Assembly (NCBI RefSeq): GCF_037940415.1
Contig: NZ_CP149798.1
Span: 5,551,001 to 5,615,000, forward strand
Reading direction: 5' to 3'
DNA length: 64,000 nucleotides
DNA from: Streptomyces sp. f51
GTDB lineage: Bacteria; Actinomycetota; Actinomycetes; Streptomycetales; Streptomycetaceae
Below the pieces are notes generated by a model that made no database searches, was not told the DNA's origin, and saw nothing but the letters and a program-made list of their open reading frames with translations. The translations under genes and the position numbers were made by a program. This document shows positions 8,772 to 18,766 of this stretch, piece after piece. Each line of letters begins with the position of its first letter. The first letter of the stretch is position 1.

Positions 8772-10451
8772 ATGACGCCGAACTCCGTCACATCCGCCCC
8801 CAGCCGGAGAAGATTCCTCGCCTCCACGGCCGTCGCAGCGGCCGCCGTGGCCGGCGGAACGCCTCTGCTCGCCGCCTGCGGCGGCGGCAACGACGGTGGC
8901 AAGGACGGCACCACCTCGGGGAAGGACGCCAGGAAGATCCTTCCGGCGTTCGTGGCGTCGAGCGTCGTCACGCCCGACCTACCGTCGAAGAACGGATCGG
9001 CGGCGGGGTTCACCCGCGCCATCGACCTGGGCGCGCTGAAGACGTCCGTCCCGAAGAAACTGGGCAGCGGCGGCGACCTGAAGATCATGTCGCCGTTCTG
9101 GGGCACCCCGCCGAGGGGCGACAACGCCTACTACACGGCCATGAACGAGGCCATCGGCATCAGCGCGTCCTGGCAGAACCAGGACGGCAACACCTACGAC
9201 GAGAAGCTGGGCGCGATCCTGGCCTCCAGCGACATCCCGGACGTGGTGGTCGTCCCCGGCTGGAACCTGAACGGCAGGATCCCGAGCGCGATCGACGCCA
9301 AGTTCGCCGACCTCGGCCCGTATCTGTCGGGCGACAAGGTCAAGGACTACCCGAACCTCGCGGCCGTCCCCACCGACGCCTGGCAGCGTTCCATCTTCGG
9401 CGGCCGGCTGCGCGCGATCCCGATGCCCGCCTCGTACGTCACCAACATCGCGCCCTTCTACCGCAAGGACGTCTTCGCCAAGAAGGGCTACACCCTCCCC
9501 AAGTCGCCCGACGAGTTCCTGGCCTGGGCGAAGGAGGCCACCGACGCCCGGGCGAAGGTCTGGGCCTGCGACGACCTCAAGTGGACGGCCTTCAACATCT
9601 ACGGCGTCCTCAACGGCAGCGACAAGGCCCTGTGGTGGGACCTGAGGGACGGCAAACTCGTCAACCGGATCGAGACCGACGAATACCTCGAAGCCCTGGA
9701 ATGGACGCGCAAGCTGTACGCGGCGGGCGTGGTCCACCCCGACGCCAGGGCCGTCAAGGGCGACGCGTCCAACCGCTTCACCGCGGGCCAGTCCCTCGTG
9801 TTCAACGGCGACCTGTCCTACTGGTACGGCTCGACGGCCGAACAGCGCACCCAGAAGACCGACTTCGAGATGGGGGCCTTCGACATCTTCGGCCCCGACG
9901 GCGGCGACCCCACGCTCTGGGCCACCCAGCCCGCCGGCATCTTCACCTTCGTCAGCCGGAAGGCGTCCGAGCGGCAGATCAAGGACTTCCTCGCGCTCGC
10001 CGACTTCTGCGCGGCCCCGTACGGCACCAAGGAGTACATGCTCACGGTGTACGGAGTCGAGGGCACCGACTACACCGTCAAGAACGGCCTGCCCACCAAG
10101 ACCGCCAAGGGCACCAACGAGGTCAACGGCGCCTACGACTACACCGGCGACCCGGCCGCCTACCTCGCCCACCCCGATCTGCCGGAGATCGCCAGGCTCC
10201 AGGTCGAATGGCAGCAGCGCATGGGCGCCTTCACCAGGAAGTCCTCCTTCTACGGCCTGACCATCACCGAACCCAACCGGTGGACCAACCTCGCCAACGA
10301 CTTCGAACAGCTGGAGGACGACATCGTCCGCGGCCGCAAGAAGACCGGCGACATGCAGCAGGCCGTCGCGGACTGGAAGCGCAAGGGCGGCGACGACCTG
10401 CGCGCCTGGTACGGGAAGCTGCTCGACGACAACGGCTCCGCGGCCAAGTGA
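8772..10451 (+). CDS. Sugar ABC transporter substrate-binding lipoprotein
   Basis: A 559-residue extracellular solute-binding protein. The N-terminus has a twin-arginine-like signal (SRRRFLASTAVAAAAVAGG) and the lipobox LLAAC, so it should be exported, probably by Tat, and anchored as a lipoprotein. Size and sequence style fit the large LipO/YtcQ-type binding proteins that pair with LplB/LplC-type permeases and bind complex oligosaccharides. The ATG is placed directly before the signal peptide; GAAGGG lies about 10 bases upstream. The next gene starts inside its stop codon (GTGA), so the transporter genes form one operon. The operator palindrome at 8627-8640 upstream points to LacI control. 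Confidence 0.92.
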   Translation: MTPNSVTSAPSRRRFLASTAVAAAAVAGGTPLLAACGGGNDGGKDGTTSGKDARKILPAFVASSVVTPDLPSKNGSAAGFTRAIDLGALKTSVPKKLGSGGDLKIMSPFWGTPPRGDNAYYTAMNEAIGISASWQNQDGNTYDEKLGAILASSDIPDVVVVPGWNLNGRIPSAIDAKFADLGPYLSGDKVKDYPNLAAVPTDAWQRSIFGGRLRAIPMPASYVTNIAPFYRKDVFAKKGYTLPKSPDEFLAWAKEATDARAKVWACDDLKWTAFNIYGVLNGSDKALWWDLRDGKLVNRIETDEYLEALEWTRKLYAAGVVHPDARAVKGDASNRFTAGQSLVFNGDLSYWYGSTAEQRTQKTDFEMGAFDIFGPDGGDPTLWATQPAGIFTFVSRKASERQIKDFLALADFCAAPYGTKEYMLTVYGVEGTDYTVKNGLPTKTAKGTNEVNGAYDYTGDPAAYLAHPDLPEIARLQVEWQQRMGAFTRKSSFYGLTITEPNRWTNLANDFEQLEDDIVRGRKKTGDMQQAVADWKRKGGDDLRAWYGKLLDDNGSAAK

Positions 10452-11407
10452 CCGAGGAGAGCGCCGGACAGCGCGAGGGGAAACCGGCCTTCCGGCTGCG
10501 GCTGCGACGCGACCGCACCCTGATCCTGATGACCCTGCCCGCGATCGCGCTGCTGCTCGTCTTCACCTACCTCCCCGTGCTGGGCAACGTCGTCGCCTTC
10601 CAGGACTACGACCCCTACCTCGGCGACAACGGCTTCTCCGCGATGTTCCTGAGCCCCTGGACCGGTCTGGAGAACTTCCGGCGGATCTTCGCTGACCCGG
10701 GGTTCTGGCACGCGGTGCAGAACACCTTCGTCCTGTTCCTCCTCCAGCTCGTGCTGTACTTCCCGATCCCGGTCGCCCTCGCGCTGCTCATCAACAGCGT
10801 GGTCAGGCCCCGGGTCCGGGCCGTCGCCCAGGCGGTCATGTACCTCCCGCACTTCTTCTCCTGGGTCCTCGTCGTCACCGTCTTCCAGCAGATCCTCGGC
10901 GGGGCGGGCATCATCGCCCAGACCCTGCGCCGGCACGGCCACCAGGGCATCGACCTGATGACCGACCCCGGGATCTTCAAGTTCCTGGTGACCGCCGAGG
11001 GCGTCTGGAAGGACGCGGGCTGGGGCATCATCGTCTTCCTCGCCGCCCTGTCGTCCGTACCGCCCGACCTGTACGAGGCCGCAGCCATGGACGGAGCCGG
11101 GCGCCGGCGGCGGATGTGGCACATCACCCTGCCCGCGCTGCGCCCGGTGATCGCCCTGCTCCTGGTGCTGCGCGTGGGCGACGCGCTCACCGTCGGCTTC
11201 GAGCAGCTCCTGCTCCAGCGCGACGCCGTGGGCCCCGGAGCCTCCGAGGTCCTGGACACCTACGTGTGGTGGAACGGCATCCGCAACCAGGACTTCGGCT
11301 ACGCGGCCGCGGCCGGACTGATCAAGGGCGTGATCGGCCTGGGGCTCGTCCTGACCGCCAACAAGGTCGCCCACCTCATGGGCGAGCAGGGGGTGTACGA
11401 GAAATGA
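10448..11407 (+). CDS. Sugar ABC transporter permease (LplB type)
   Basis: A 319-residue inner-membrane permease with six predicted membrane helices. The binding-protein-dependent transport signature (EAA loop) is EAAAMDGAGRRRRMWHITLP near residue 215, the contact site for the ATPase. It belongs to the carbohydrate CUT1 group, LplB/YtcP-like. The GTG start overlaps the stop of the binding-protein gene by four bases and its own stop overlaps the next permease by four, so the three are translationally coupled. No ATP-binding subunit gene follows; Streptomyces commonly shares MsiK among CUT1 importers (established for other systems, inferred here). Confidence 0.92.
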   Translation: MTEESAGQREGKPAFRLRLRRDRTLILMTLPAIALLLVFTYLPVLGNVVAFQDYDPYLGDNGFSAMFLSPWTGLENFRRIFADPGFWHAVQNTFVLFLLQLVLYFPIPVALALLINSVVRPRVRAVAQAVMYLPHFFSWVLVVTVFQQILGGAGIIAQTLRRHGHQGIDLMTDPGIFKFLVTAEGVWKDAGWGIIVFLAALSSVPPDLYEAAAMDGAGRRRRMWHITLPALRPVIALLLVLRVGDALTVGFEQLLLQRDAVGPGASEVLDTYVWWNGIRNQDFGYAAAAGLIKGVIGLGLVLTANKVAHLMGEQGVYEK

Positions 11408-12339
11408 CCGCTGCGACCAGGGACCCGTGGGACAGGGCCGGCCGCTGGGCCGCGCCGCCCCGGCCGGCCTGGGAGGAGGAACCGTCGAAGGCCGGCCTCG
11501 CGGGCAAGGGACTCGTCCTGGTCCTGGCGGCCTGCGCGATCCTCTTCCCGCTCTGGATCGTCGTCGTCACCAGCCTCCAGTCGAAGCGGACCATCGACGC
11601 GGCGGGCGGCCTGGTCGTCGTCCCCCGGGGCGTCAGCCTCGTCGCCTACAGGGAACTGCTCACCGGCGGCCAGGTGCAGCGCGCCGCGCTCGTCAGCCTC
11701 GGCGTGACCCTGACCGGCACCCTGTTCAGCATGGCGGTCTCCGTCCTGTGCGCCTACGGTCTCTCGCGCGCCGGATCGCTGGGCCACCGCGGGCTCCTGA
11801 TGCTGCTGCTCGCCACCATGTTCTTCGGCGCCGGGCTCATCCCCACCTATCTGCTGGTGCAGGCGCTCGGCCTCACCGACACCTATCTCGCGCTGATCCT
11901 GCCCAGCGCGGTGAGCGTCTTCAACATCCTGGTGCTGCGGGCGTTCTTCATGGGCATCTCACCCGAACTCGTCGACAGTGCCCGGATCGACGGCGCGGGC
12001 GACTGGCGCATCCTGTGGCAGATCGTGATGCCGCTCTCCCGGCCCGTCCTCGCGGTCATCTCGCTGTTCTACGCGGTCGGTTACTGGAGCGCCTGGTTCA
12101 ACGCCTCCATCTACCTGACCGACCAGGACATGATGCCGCTCCAGAACGTCATGATCCAGCTGGTCCAGAAGCAGGAGCGCCCGGTCGGACTCGCCACCCA
12201 GATCAACACCGGCCAACTGTCGCCGCTCGCCGTCCAGATGGCCGTCATGGTGATGGCGTTGCTGCCCGTCGCGGTCCTCTCGCCCTTCGTCCAGCGGCAC
12301 TTCAAGAAGGGCATGCTCACCGGCGCCGTGAAGGGCTGA
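11404..12339 (+). CDS. Sugar ABC transporter permease (LplC type)
   Basis: A 311-residue second permease subunit with six membrane helices and the EAA-loop sequence VDSARIDGAGDWRILWQIV. It pairs with the preceding permease to form the membrane channel of the oligosaccharide importer. It starts at an ATG inside the stop codon of the previous gene (ATGA). The N-terminal 35 residues are cytoplasmic and rich in Trp, Pro and Arg (DPWDRAGRWAAPPRPAW). The GH42 gene begins 37 bases after its stop, so transport and degradation genes are probably co-transcribed. Confidence 0.92.
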   Translation: MTAATRDPWDRAGRWAAPPRPAWEEEPSKAGLAGKGLVLVLAACAILFPLWIVVVTSLQSKRTIDAAGGLVVVPRGVSLVAYRELLTGGQVQRAALVSLGVTLTGTLFSMAVSVLCAYGLSRAGSLGHRGLLMLLLATMFFGAGLIPTYLLVQALGLTDTYLALILPSAVSVFNILVLRAFFMGISPELVDSARIDGAGDWRILWQIVMPLSRPVLAVISLFYAVGYWSAWFNASIYLTDQDMMPLQNVMIQLVQKQERPVGLATQINTGQLSPLAVQMAVMVMALLPVAVLSPFVQRHFKKGMLTGAVKG

Positions 12340-12376
12340 ACAGCTCCTTCCCTCCCCTTCTTCATCGAGGTGGCTC

Positions 12377-14383
12377 ATGCGCACGCGCGGCGGAACCGCT
12401 CCGGAGCCCGGCAGGCCGGGTCCGGGCGACGCCACCCGGGGCCGCATCCTGTTCGGCGGCGACTACAACCCCGAGCAGTGGCCCGAGGAGACCTGGCACG
12501 AGGACGTCCGGCTGATGAAGGAGGCCCGCGTCAACTCCGTCACGCTCGGTGTCTTCTCCTGGGCCAGGATCGAACCCCGGCCGGGGGCGCGGGAGTTCGG
12601 CTGGCTGGACCGGCTGATGGACCTGATGCACGAGCACGGCGTCGGCGTCGTCCTCGCCACCCCCACCTCCTCGCCGCCGCCCTGGATGGGCCGGCTGCAC
12701 CCCGAGACCCTGCCGAGGGACGAGGAGGGCCGCACCGAATGGTGGGGCTCCCGGCAGCACTTCTCGCACTCCAGCGCCGTCTACCGCCGCTGCGCCGCCG
12801 CCATCACCGAGGACCTGGCCGCCCGCTACGCGAGCCACCCCGCCCTCACGCTGTGGCACATCAACAACGAGTACTGCACCTTCGACTACGGCGACGAGGC
12901 GGCCGCCGCCTTCCGGCACTGGCTCCGGAACCGGTACGGCACCCTCGAAGCGCTCAACACGGCCTGGGGAACGGCCTTCTGGGGCCAGGGCTACGACGGC
13001 TGGCACGAGATCCTGCCGCCGCGTCACGCGCACTACCTGAAGAACCCGGCGCAGGTCCTCGACTTCAGACGCTTCACCTCCGACATGCTTCTGGAGTGTT
13101 ACGTCGCCGAGCGGGACATCGTGCGCCGTCACAGCCCCGGCATCCCGGTGACCAGCAACTTCATGCCGATGTGGGTCGGCCAGGACGCCTGGCGCTGGGC
13201 CGGGGAGGAGGACGTCGTCTCGGTCGACCTCTACCCCGACCCGCGCGACCCCCTCGGCGCACAGCACGGGGCGCTCGTCCAGGACATGACCCGCTCGCAG
13301 GCGGCGGGCGGCCCCTGGATGCTCATGGAGCAGGCGGCCGGAGCGGTCAACTGGCGCGGGGTGAACCACCCCAAGCCGCGCGGGCTGAACCGGCTGTGGT
13401 CGCTCCAGGCCGTCGCGCGCGGCGCCGACGCCGTCTGCTACTTCCAGTGGCGGCAGTCCCGGCAGGGCGCGGAGAAGTTCCACTCCGGGATGATCGGCCA
13501 CGCCGGTGAACAGGGCCGCGGCTTCCGGGAGATCAAGCGGATCGGCTCCGAACTCGCCCTCCTCGCACCGCGGGTGGCCGGCACCCGGGTCGCCGCGGAC
13601 ATCGCGGTCCTGCACGACTGGAACTCCTGGTGGGCCGCGGAGCAGGACGGCCGCCTCTCCGCCGAGATCGACTGCGCCGGGCTCGTACGGGCCTGGCACC
13701 GCGCCCTGTGGGAGGCCCACCTCACCACCGCGTTCGCCCATCCCGAGCACGACCTGTCCGCGTACCGCATGGTCGTCGTGCCTCAGCTGTACCTGCTCAC
13801 GGACACCGCGATCGAGAACCTGCTCGCCCACGCGCGCGCCGGCGGCACCCTCGTCTGCGGCTTCCTCACCGGCGTCGCCGACGAGGACGACCGGGTGCGC
13901 CCGGGAGGCATGGACGAGCGGCTGCGTGAACTGTTCGGCATCCGCACGCTGCACGAATGGTGGCCGCTGGAGGCGGGCGAGCAGGTGGCGTGCGACGGGT
14001 TCACGGGCACGCTCTGGTCCGAGGAGATCGATCCCGACCCCGCCGCGGCCGTCGAGGCGCGGTACCGCGGCGGAGAGCTGGACGGGATGCCCGCCGTGCT
14101 CCGCCGCGGCACCGTCCGCTACCTCTCCACCCTCCCCGAACCGGCGGCCCTGCGCGCACTGCTGGCCGAGGCGGCCGACGGCGCGGGCGTCCGGCCTGTG
14201 CTCGACGGGCTGCCCGACGGCGTCGAGGCCGTCCGGCGCGGCGAACTGCTCTTCCTGCTCAACCACGGGCGCGACCCGGTGACCGTCGAGGTGCCCGGCA
14301 GCCATCGTGACCTGCTCGGCGGCGCGCTCGTGCGGGACTCCGTACGCCTGGAGCGTCTCGGAGCGGCGGTGCTCGCCCCATGA
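12377..14383 (+). CDS. Glycoside hydrolase family 42 beta-galactosidase
   Basis: A 668-residue GH42 enzyme, releasing terminal beta-galactose (some family members prefer alpha-L-arabinopyranose). The family opening GGDYNPEQWPEETWHEDVRL is clear. The acid/base Glu165 lies in WHINNEYC and the nucleophile Glu318 in WMLMEQ. The middle and C-terminal parts fit the trimerisation and beta-sandwich domains, ending in an LLNHGRDPVTVEV strand. No signal peptide is present, so it should act on imported sugars. The ATG has GAGGTGG about 5 bases upstream. Its stop overlaps the GH95 start by four bases. In this context its likely substrate is the galactose side residue of xyloglucan oligosaccharides. Confidence 0.92.
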   Translation: MRTRGGTAPEPGRPGPGDATRGRILFGGDYNPEQWPEETWHEDVRLMKEARVNSVTLGVFSWARIEPRPGAREFGWLDRLMDLMHEHGVGVVLATPTSSPPPWMGRLHPETLPRDEEGRTEWWGSRQHFSHSSAVYRRCAAAITEDLAARYASHPALTLWHINNEYCTFDYGDEAAAAFRHWLRNRYGTLEALNTAWGTAFWGQGYDGWHEILPPRHAHYLKNPAQVLDFRRFTSDMLLECYVAERDIVRRHSPGIPVTSNFMPMWVGQDAWRWAGEEDVVSVDLYPDPRDPLGAQHGALVQDMTRSQAAGGPWMLMEQAAGAVNWRGVNHPKPRGLNRLWSLQAVARGADAVCYFQWRQSRQGAEKFHSGMIGHAGEQGRGFREIKRIGSELALLAPRVAGTRVAADIAVLHDWNSWWAAEQDGRLSAEIDCAGLVRAWHRALWEAHLTTAFAHPEHDLSAYRMVVVPQLYLLTDTAIENLLAHARAGGTLVCGFLTGVADEDDRVRPGGMDERLRELFGIRTLHEWWPLEAGEQVACDGFTGTLWSEEIDPDPAAAVEARYRGGELDGMPAVLRRGTVRYLSTLPEPAALRALLAEAADGAGVRPVLDGLPDGVEAVRRGELLFLLNHGRDPVTVEVPGSHRDLLGGALVRDSVRLERLGAAVLAP

Positions 14384-16659
14384 CCGACGAGGACCGCCCC
14401 CGCACCCGCGCGGACCGCTCCGGCAGGGGCGGCGGGCGGTACTCCGGCCCCGTCCACGGCACCTGGGAACCCCGGCCCGCCGCCCGCTGGGAGGACGCCT
14501 TCCTGAGCGGGAACGGCACCCACGGCGCCATGGTGTCCGGTGATCCGGACGACGACCGGGTCATCGTCAACCATCACCGGCTGGTCCGCCCGAACGGCAG
14601 CGCAGGGGCGCGCCCGCCCGAACTCGCCGACCGCCTCGCCGACGTACAGGACCGGCTGCTGGCCGGGGACGTGACGGCCGGGGAGGACTTCACCGACGGC
14701 CGGCCGCTGCTGTGGGTCCAGCCCTTCCACCCGGCGTTCCAGGTGCGGCTGCGCCGCCCGGCCCGGGAACCGGGGGAGTACCGGCGCGAGGCCGACTTCA
14801 CCACGGGGGTGGTCCGTTCCGTGTGCGGTGAGAGGCGCAGCGAGGTCTTCGTCTCGCGCGCCGACGACGTGATCACGCAGTACGTCACCGCTCCCGGCCC
14901 CACAGCCGAGGTGACGCTCGACCACCGGCTGCCGGGGGCGCCCGCGGACCTGGCGGTGGAGCACGGAGCCGTCCCCACCCCCGAGGGCGCCCTGCTCACC
15001 CTGTGCGCCCGCTATCCGGGCAGCGACCTCTCGTACACCGGGATCACGCTTCTCCTCACGGACGGCGCCGTCCGTCCGGGCCCTTCCGGCGTACGGGTCG
15101 AGGGCGCCCGCTCGATGCTGCTGCTCACCCGGGTGCGCCGCCACCCGGGCGACCTGGACGCCCTCGCGGAGCTCCGCTCTCTGCGCGGCCTGCTGCCCCG
15201 CGCCGGCCGTACGGCCAAGAGCGCGGGGCACGCCCACGCCCGTCTGCTCGCCCGCCACACCGCCCTGCACCGCGCCGCCTATCTGCGGGTCACCCTCGAC
15301 CTCGGCGCCGATCCCGCCGAGCGCGCCCTGCCCGGATCGGAGCTGGTCGGGCGGCCGAGGAGCCCGGCCCTGCTGGAACGGCTCTTCGCGGCCGGCCGCC
15401 ACCACCTGCTGTCGGCCTCCGGGACGCTGCCGCCGCGGCTGACCGGCCTGTGGACCGGCGACTGGGACACCGCGTGGTCCGGGGCGTTCACCACGGACGC
15501 CAACCTCAATCTCCAGACGGCGTCGGCCGCCGCGGCCGTCCTCCCCGAGGTCACCGAGGCCCACGCGGCCCTGGTCCACGCCCAGTTGCCGCACTGGCGG
15601 GACAACGCGAGAGCGGTCTTCGGCACGCGCGGGGTGCTCGCCCCCGCCCACACCGACGGCGAGTCGGGACACCTGTACCACTTCAGCCGCGCCTACCCGC
15701 TGCATGTGTGGAGCGCGGGTGCCGACTGGCTGCTCAAGCCGCTCGTGGACCACGACGAGACCTATGGCGTGCGCGATCCTCGGCTGGCCGCCGCGCTCGC
15801 CGAGACCGCGTTGTTCTACGAGGACTTCCTCACCCGGACCGACGAGGAAGGACACCTGGTGATCGTGCCGTCCTACTCGCCGGAGAACCGTCCCGCGAAC
15901 GCGAGTTGGGTCACCGTCAACGCCGCCATGGACCTCTCGGCGGCCCGGCACGCCCTGCGCACGGCCGCCGCCCGCTGTCCGGGCCCGGACGGCGGGCGAT
16001 GGCGGGCGCTCGCCGACCGGCTGCCGCCGCACCGGGTCAACGCCGAGGGGGCGCTGGCCGAATGGGCCCGTCCCGGACTCCTCGACACCTACGACCACCG
16101 CCATCTCAGCCACCTGTACGGTGTCTGGCCGCTCGACGAGATCAACCCCTACGACACCCCCCGGCTGGCCGAGGCGGCCCGTCGCGCCCTCGAACTGCGC
16201 GGCGCCGAGAACGACTCGGCGCACGGCCATCTCCATCACGCCCTGATCGCCGCCCGCCTGCGGGACGCCGGACGCGTGACCGACTCCCTGGGCAAGGTCC
16301 TGGCCGGGGACTTCTTCCACGCCTCCCTGATGAGCGGCCACTACCCCGGCCGGCGCGTCTACAACGCCGACGCCGCCCACACGCTGCCCGCCGTCCTCAT
16401 CGAGGCGCTGATCCAGTCCACACCGCGGCGACTGGTGCTCTTCCCCGCGCGTCCGGCCGGTCTGCCCTGCGGCGTACTCCGGGGCGTCCGCACCCGGTTC
16501 GGCGCCACGGCCGACCTGGTCTGGACCCCCGAGGGCGCTTCCGCCGTCCTGCGGCCGGACCGCTCCTGCCACGTCGAGCTCGTGACGCCCTCCGGCACGG
16601 CACCCCTGTCCCTGGACGCCGGAGAGGACCGCGTCCTCACCCTGGGGCCGCCGCCCTAG
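14380..16659 (+). CDS. Glycoside hydrolase family 95 (alpha-L-fucosidase type)
   Basis: A 759-residue GH95 enzyme. GH95 enzymes are inverting alpha-1,2-L-fucosidases or, less often, alpha-L-galactosidases. The N-terminal domain carries WEDAFLSGNGTHGAMVSG. In the (alpha/alpha)6 barrel the general acid is probably Glu502 in PSYSPEN and the catalytic Asp is probably Asp664 in YNADAAH; the Asn residues used by the family to assist catalysis would be in TTDANLNLQ. These assignments come from matching family motifs by eye. It lacks a signal peptide. It starts in the GH42 stop codon (ATGA). Its stop overlaps the stop of the convergent GH31 gene by a few bases, leaving no room for a terminator between them. 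Confidence 0.88.
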   Translation: MTDEDRPRTRADRSGRGGGRYSGPVHGTWEPRPAARWEDAFLSGNGTHGAMVSGDPDDDRVIVNHHRLVRPNGSAGARPPELADRLADVQDRLLAGDVTAGEDFTDGRPLLWVQPFHPAFQVRLRRPAREPGEYRREADFTTGVVRSVCGERRSEVFVSRADDVITQYVTAPGPTAEVTLDHRLPGAPADLAVEHGAVPTPEGALLTLCARYPGSDLSYTGITLLLTDGAVRPGPSGVRVEGARSMLLLTRVRRHPGDLDALAELRSLRGLLPRAGRTAKSAGHAHARLLARHTALHRAAYLRVTLDLGADPAERALPGSELVGRPRSPALLERLFAAGRHHLLSASGTLPPRLTGLWTGDWDTAWSGAFTTDANLNLQTASAAAAVLPEVTEAHAALVHAQLPHWRDNARAVFGTRGVLAPAHTDGESGHLYHFSRAYPLHVWSAGADWLLKPLVDHDETYGVRDPRLAAALAETALFYEDFLTRTDEEGHLVIVPSYSPENRPANASWVTVNAAMDLSAARHALRTAAARCPGPDGGRWRALADRLPPHRVNAEGALAEWARPGLLDTYDHRHLSHLYGVWPLDEINPYDTPRLAEAARRALELRGAENDSAHGHLHHALIAARLRDAGRVTDSLGKVLAGDFFHASLMSGHYPGRRVYNADAAHTLPAVLIEALIQSTPRRLVLFPARPAGLPCGVLRGVRTRFGATADLVWTPEGASAVLRPDRSCHVELVTPSGTAPLSLDAGEDRVLTLGPPP

Positions 16660-18710
16660 GGCGTGTCCGGCTCGGCGACGGGCAGGCGTGCCCCGTCGCG
16701 CAGGAACAGCGGGATGCGGTCCAGCGGCGCGTCCACCGTCACCGCCGCGCCTCCCTCGTACGTCACCCCGGTCCACGCGTCCGTCCAGCGGGCGCCCGCC
16801 GGGAGGTAGGCCGTACGGGCCGTGGCGCCCGCGGTGAGGACCGGCGCGACCAGCAGGTCAGGGCCGAGGAGGTAGGCGTCGTCCACCGACCAGGCCGCCT
16901 TGTCGCCGGGGAACTCCAGGAGCAGCGGGCGCATCACCGGCAGCCCCTCCTCGTGCGCCTCCCGCATGACCTCCAGCAGATACGGCTTCAGGCGTTCCCG
17001 CAGCCGCAGGTACCGCTCCATGACGGCACCGGCCTCCTCGCCGTACGACCAGACCTCGTTCGGACCGCCGGTCATGGCCGGGCCGAGCGGAAGCCCCGGG
17101 TCGCGGAAGCCGTGCAGCCGCATGAGCGGCGACAGCGCGCCGAACTGGAACCAGCGGACCATGACCTCGCGGTACGCCGGGTCGTCCGGGTCGCCGCCGT
17201 GGAAGCCCCCGATGTCGGTGTTCCACCAGGGGATGCCGGACAGCGCGGTGTTGAGACCTGCGGCGATCTGACGGCGCAGGGTCGCGAAGTCGGTGCCGAT
17301 GTCGCCCGACCACAGGGCCGCCCCGTAGCGCTGACTGCCCGCCCAGGCCGAGCGGTTGAGGGAGATGATCTCCGTCTCCCCGGCGGCGCGCAGCCCCTCG
17401 TAGAAGGTGCGGGCGTTCTCGCGGGGGTAGAGGTTGCCGACTTCGAGTCCTGGGCCCGCGTGATAGCGGAGGTTCTCGGAGAAGCCCGGCTTCAGCTCCG
17501 GCTCGCAGGCGTCCAGCCAGAAGGCCGAGATGCCGTACGGATCGAAGTAGTTGTCCTTCACCCGCGACCAGACGAACTCCCGCGCCTCGGGGTTCGTGGC
17601 GTCGTAGAAGGCCACCTGGACCGTGGAGGCGACCTGCTTGTCCGGCCAGTCGGCGTGCGCCATCGGCCCGTACTCGGTCCCGATGAGATGGCCCCGCTGC
17701 TCCATGAGCCCGTGGTTCTCGGACAGGGGCGAGACCGACGGCCAGACGGACACGACCAGTTTGACGCCGAGACCGGCGAGTTCGGCCTGCATGGCCGCCG
17801 GGTCGGGCCACTCGGCCGGGTCGAACTTCCAGTCGCCGAGGTGGGTCCAGTGGAAGAAGTCGCAGACGATGACCGACAGCGGCAGCCCCCGGCGCTTGTA
17901 CTCCCGTGCCACGCCGAGGAGTTCGTCCTGGGTGCGGTAGCGCAGCTTGCACTGCCAGAAACCGGCCGCCCACTCGGGCAGCATCGGCGTCCTGCCGGTC
18001 GCCGCGCTGTAGCGGCGCTGGGCGTCGGCCGGGGTGCCCGCGGTGATCCAGTAGTCGATCTGCCGGGCCGAGTCGGCGACCCAGCGGGTGCCGTTGCCCG
18101 CGAGCTCCACCCGGCCGATCGCCGGGTTGTTCCACAGGAGGGTGTAGCCGCGGCTGGAGGTGAGCACCGGCACGGTGACCTCGGCGTTGCGCTGGACCAG
18201 GTCCAGGACCGCGCCCTTCTGGTCGAACAGCCCGTGCTGGTGCTGCCCGAGGCCGTACAGCCGCTCGCCCTCGTACGCGGCGAAGCGCTGCTCCAGCCGG
18301 TGGTGGCCGTTGCCCGTGGGGGTGTACAGCCGCGACCCCGGCCACCAGAAGTGGGCGCGTTCCTCGGCGAGGAGTTCGGCGCCGTCGGCGGTGCGGGTGA
18401 AACGGATCAGTCCCTCGGCGCTCATCCCGACCCTCAGCGCCCCCACCGTCAACAGGGCCTCGCCGTCACGGAGTTCCAGCGTGCTCGCGGTGTCCTCCGG
18501 CTCGTCGAGCAGGGCGCCGGGCAGCCCTTCGAGCAGGGGGCCGCCGAGCCGGGCGCGCACCCGGACCGCGTCGGGGCCCCACGGCTCGATCCGGACGGTC
18601 TCGGTGCGGCCGCTCCACTCCAGCGCTCCGCCGCGTTCACGGAACGTGCCGACGGTCGGGGAGGACTGCGCGAGACCCGCCTGGGGCCGGATGGCGGCGG
18701 ACTGGTTCAC
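16656..18710 (-). CDS. Glycoside hydrolase family 31 (alpha-xylosidase type)
   Basis: A 684-residue GH31 enzyme. The nucleophile Asp400 lies in FWLDACEPE and the acid/base region in LWSGDIGTDF. The WLDxxEPE form of the nucleophile motif is typical of alpha-xylosidases rather than maltase-type alpha-glucosidases (from memory of the family), so removal of alpha-1,6-xylose from xyloglucan oligosaccharides is the favoured role. There is no signal peptide. The GTG start has AGGAG 8 bases upstream. It lies 56 bases downstream of the LacI-type gene on the same strand and is probably co-transcribed with it. An alpha-glucosidase cannot be excluded. Confidence 0.9.
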   Translation of the reverse strand: MNQSAAIRPQAGLAQSSPTVGTFRERGGALEWSGRTETVRIEPWGPDAVRVRARLGGPLLEGLPGALLDEPEDTASTLELRDGEALLTVGALRVGMSAEGLIRFTRTADGAELLAEERAHFWWPGSRLYTPTGNGHHRLEQRFAAYEGERLYGLGQHQHGLFDQKGAVLDLVQRNAEVTVPVLTSSRGYTLLWNNPAIGRVELAGNGTRWVADSARQIDYWITAGTPADAQRRYSAATGRTPMLPEWAAGFWQCKLRYRTQDELLGVAREYKRRGLPLSVIVCDFFHWTHLGDWKFDPAEWPDPAAMQAELAGLGVKLVVSVWPSVSPLSENHGLMEQRGHLIGTEYGPMAHADWPDKQVASTVQVAFYDATNPEAREFVWSRVKDNYFDPYGISAFWLDACEPELKPGFSENLRYHAGPGLEVGNLYPRENARTFYEGLRAAGETEIISLNRSAWAGSQRYGAALWSGDIGTDFATLRRQIAAGLNTALSGIPWWNTDIGGFHGGDPDDPAYREVMVRWFQFGALSPLMRLHGFRDPGLPLGPAMTGGPNEVWSYGEEAGAVMERYLRLRERLKPYLLEVMREAHEEGLPVMRPLLLEFPGDKAAWSVDDAYLLGPDLLVAPVLTAGATARTAYLPAGARWTDAWTGVTYEGGAAVTVDAPLDRIPLFLRDGARLPVAEPDTP

Positions 18711-18766
18711 GTGGATGGCTCCTGACGGAGTGCAGACATGAAGGAGTGCCCTGACGGGCGACCGGT

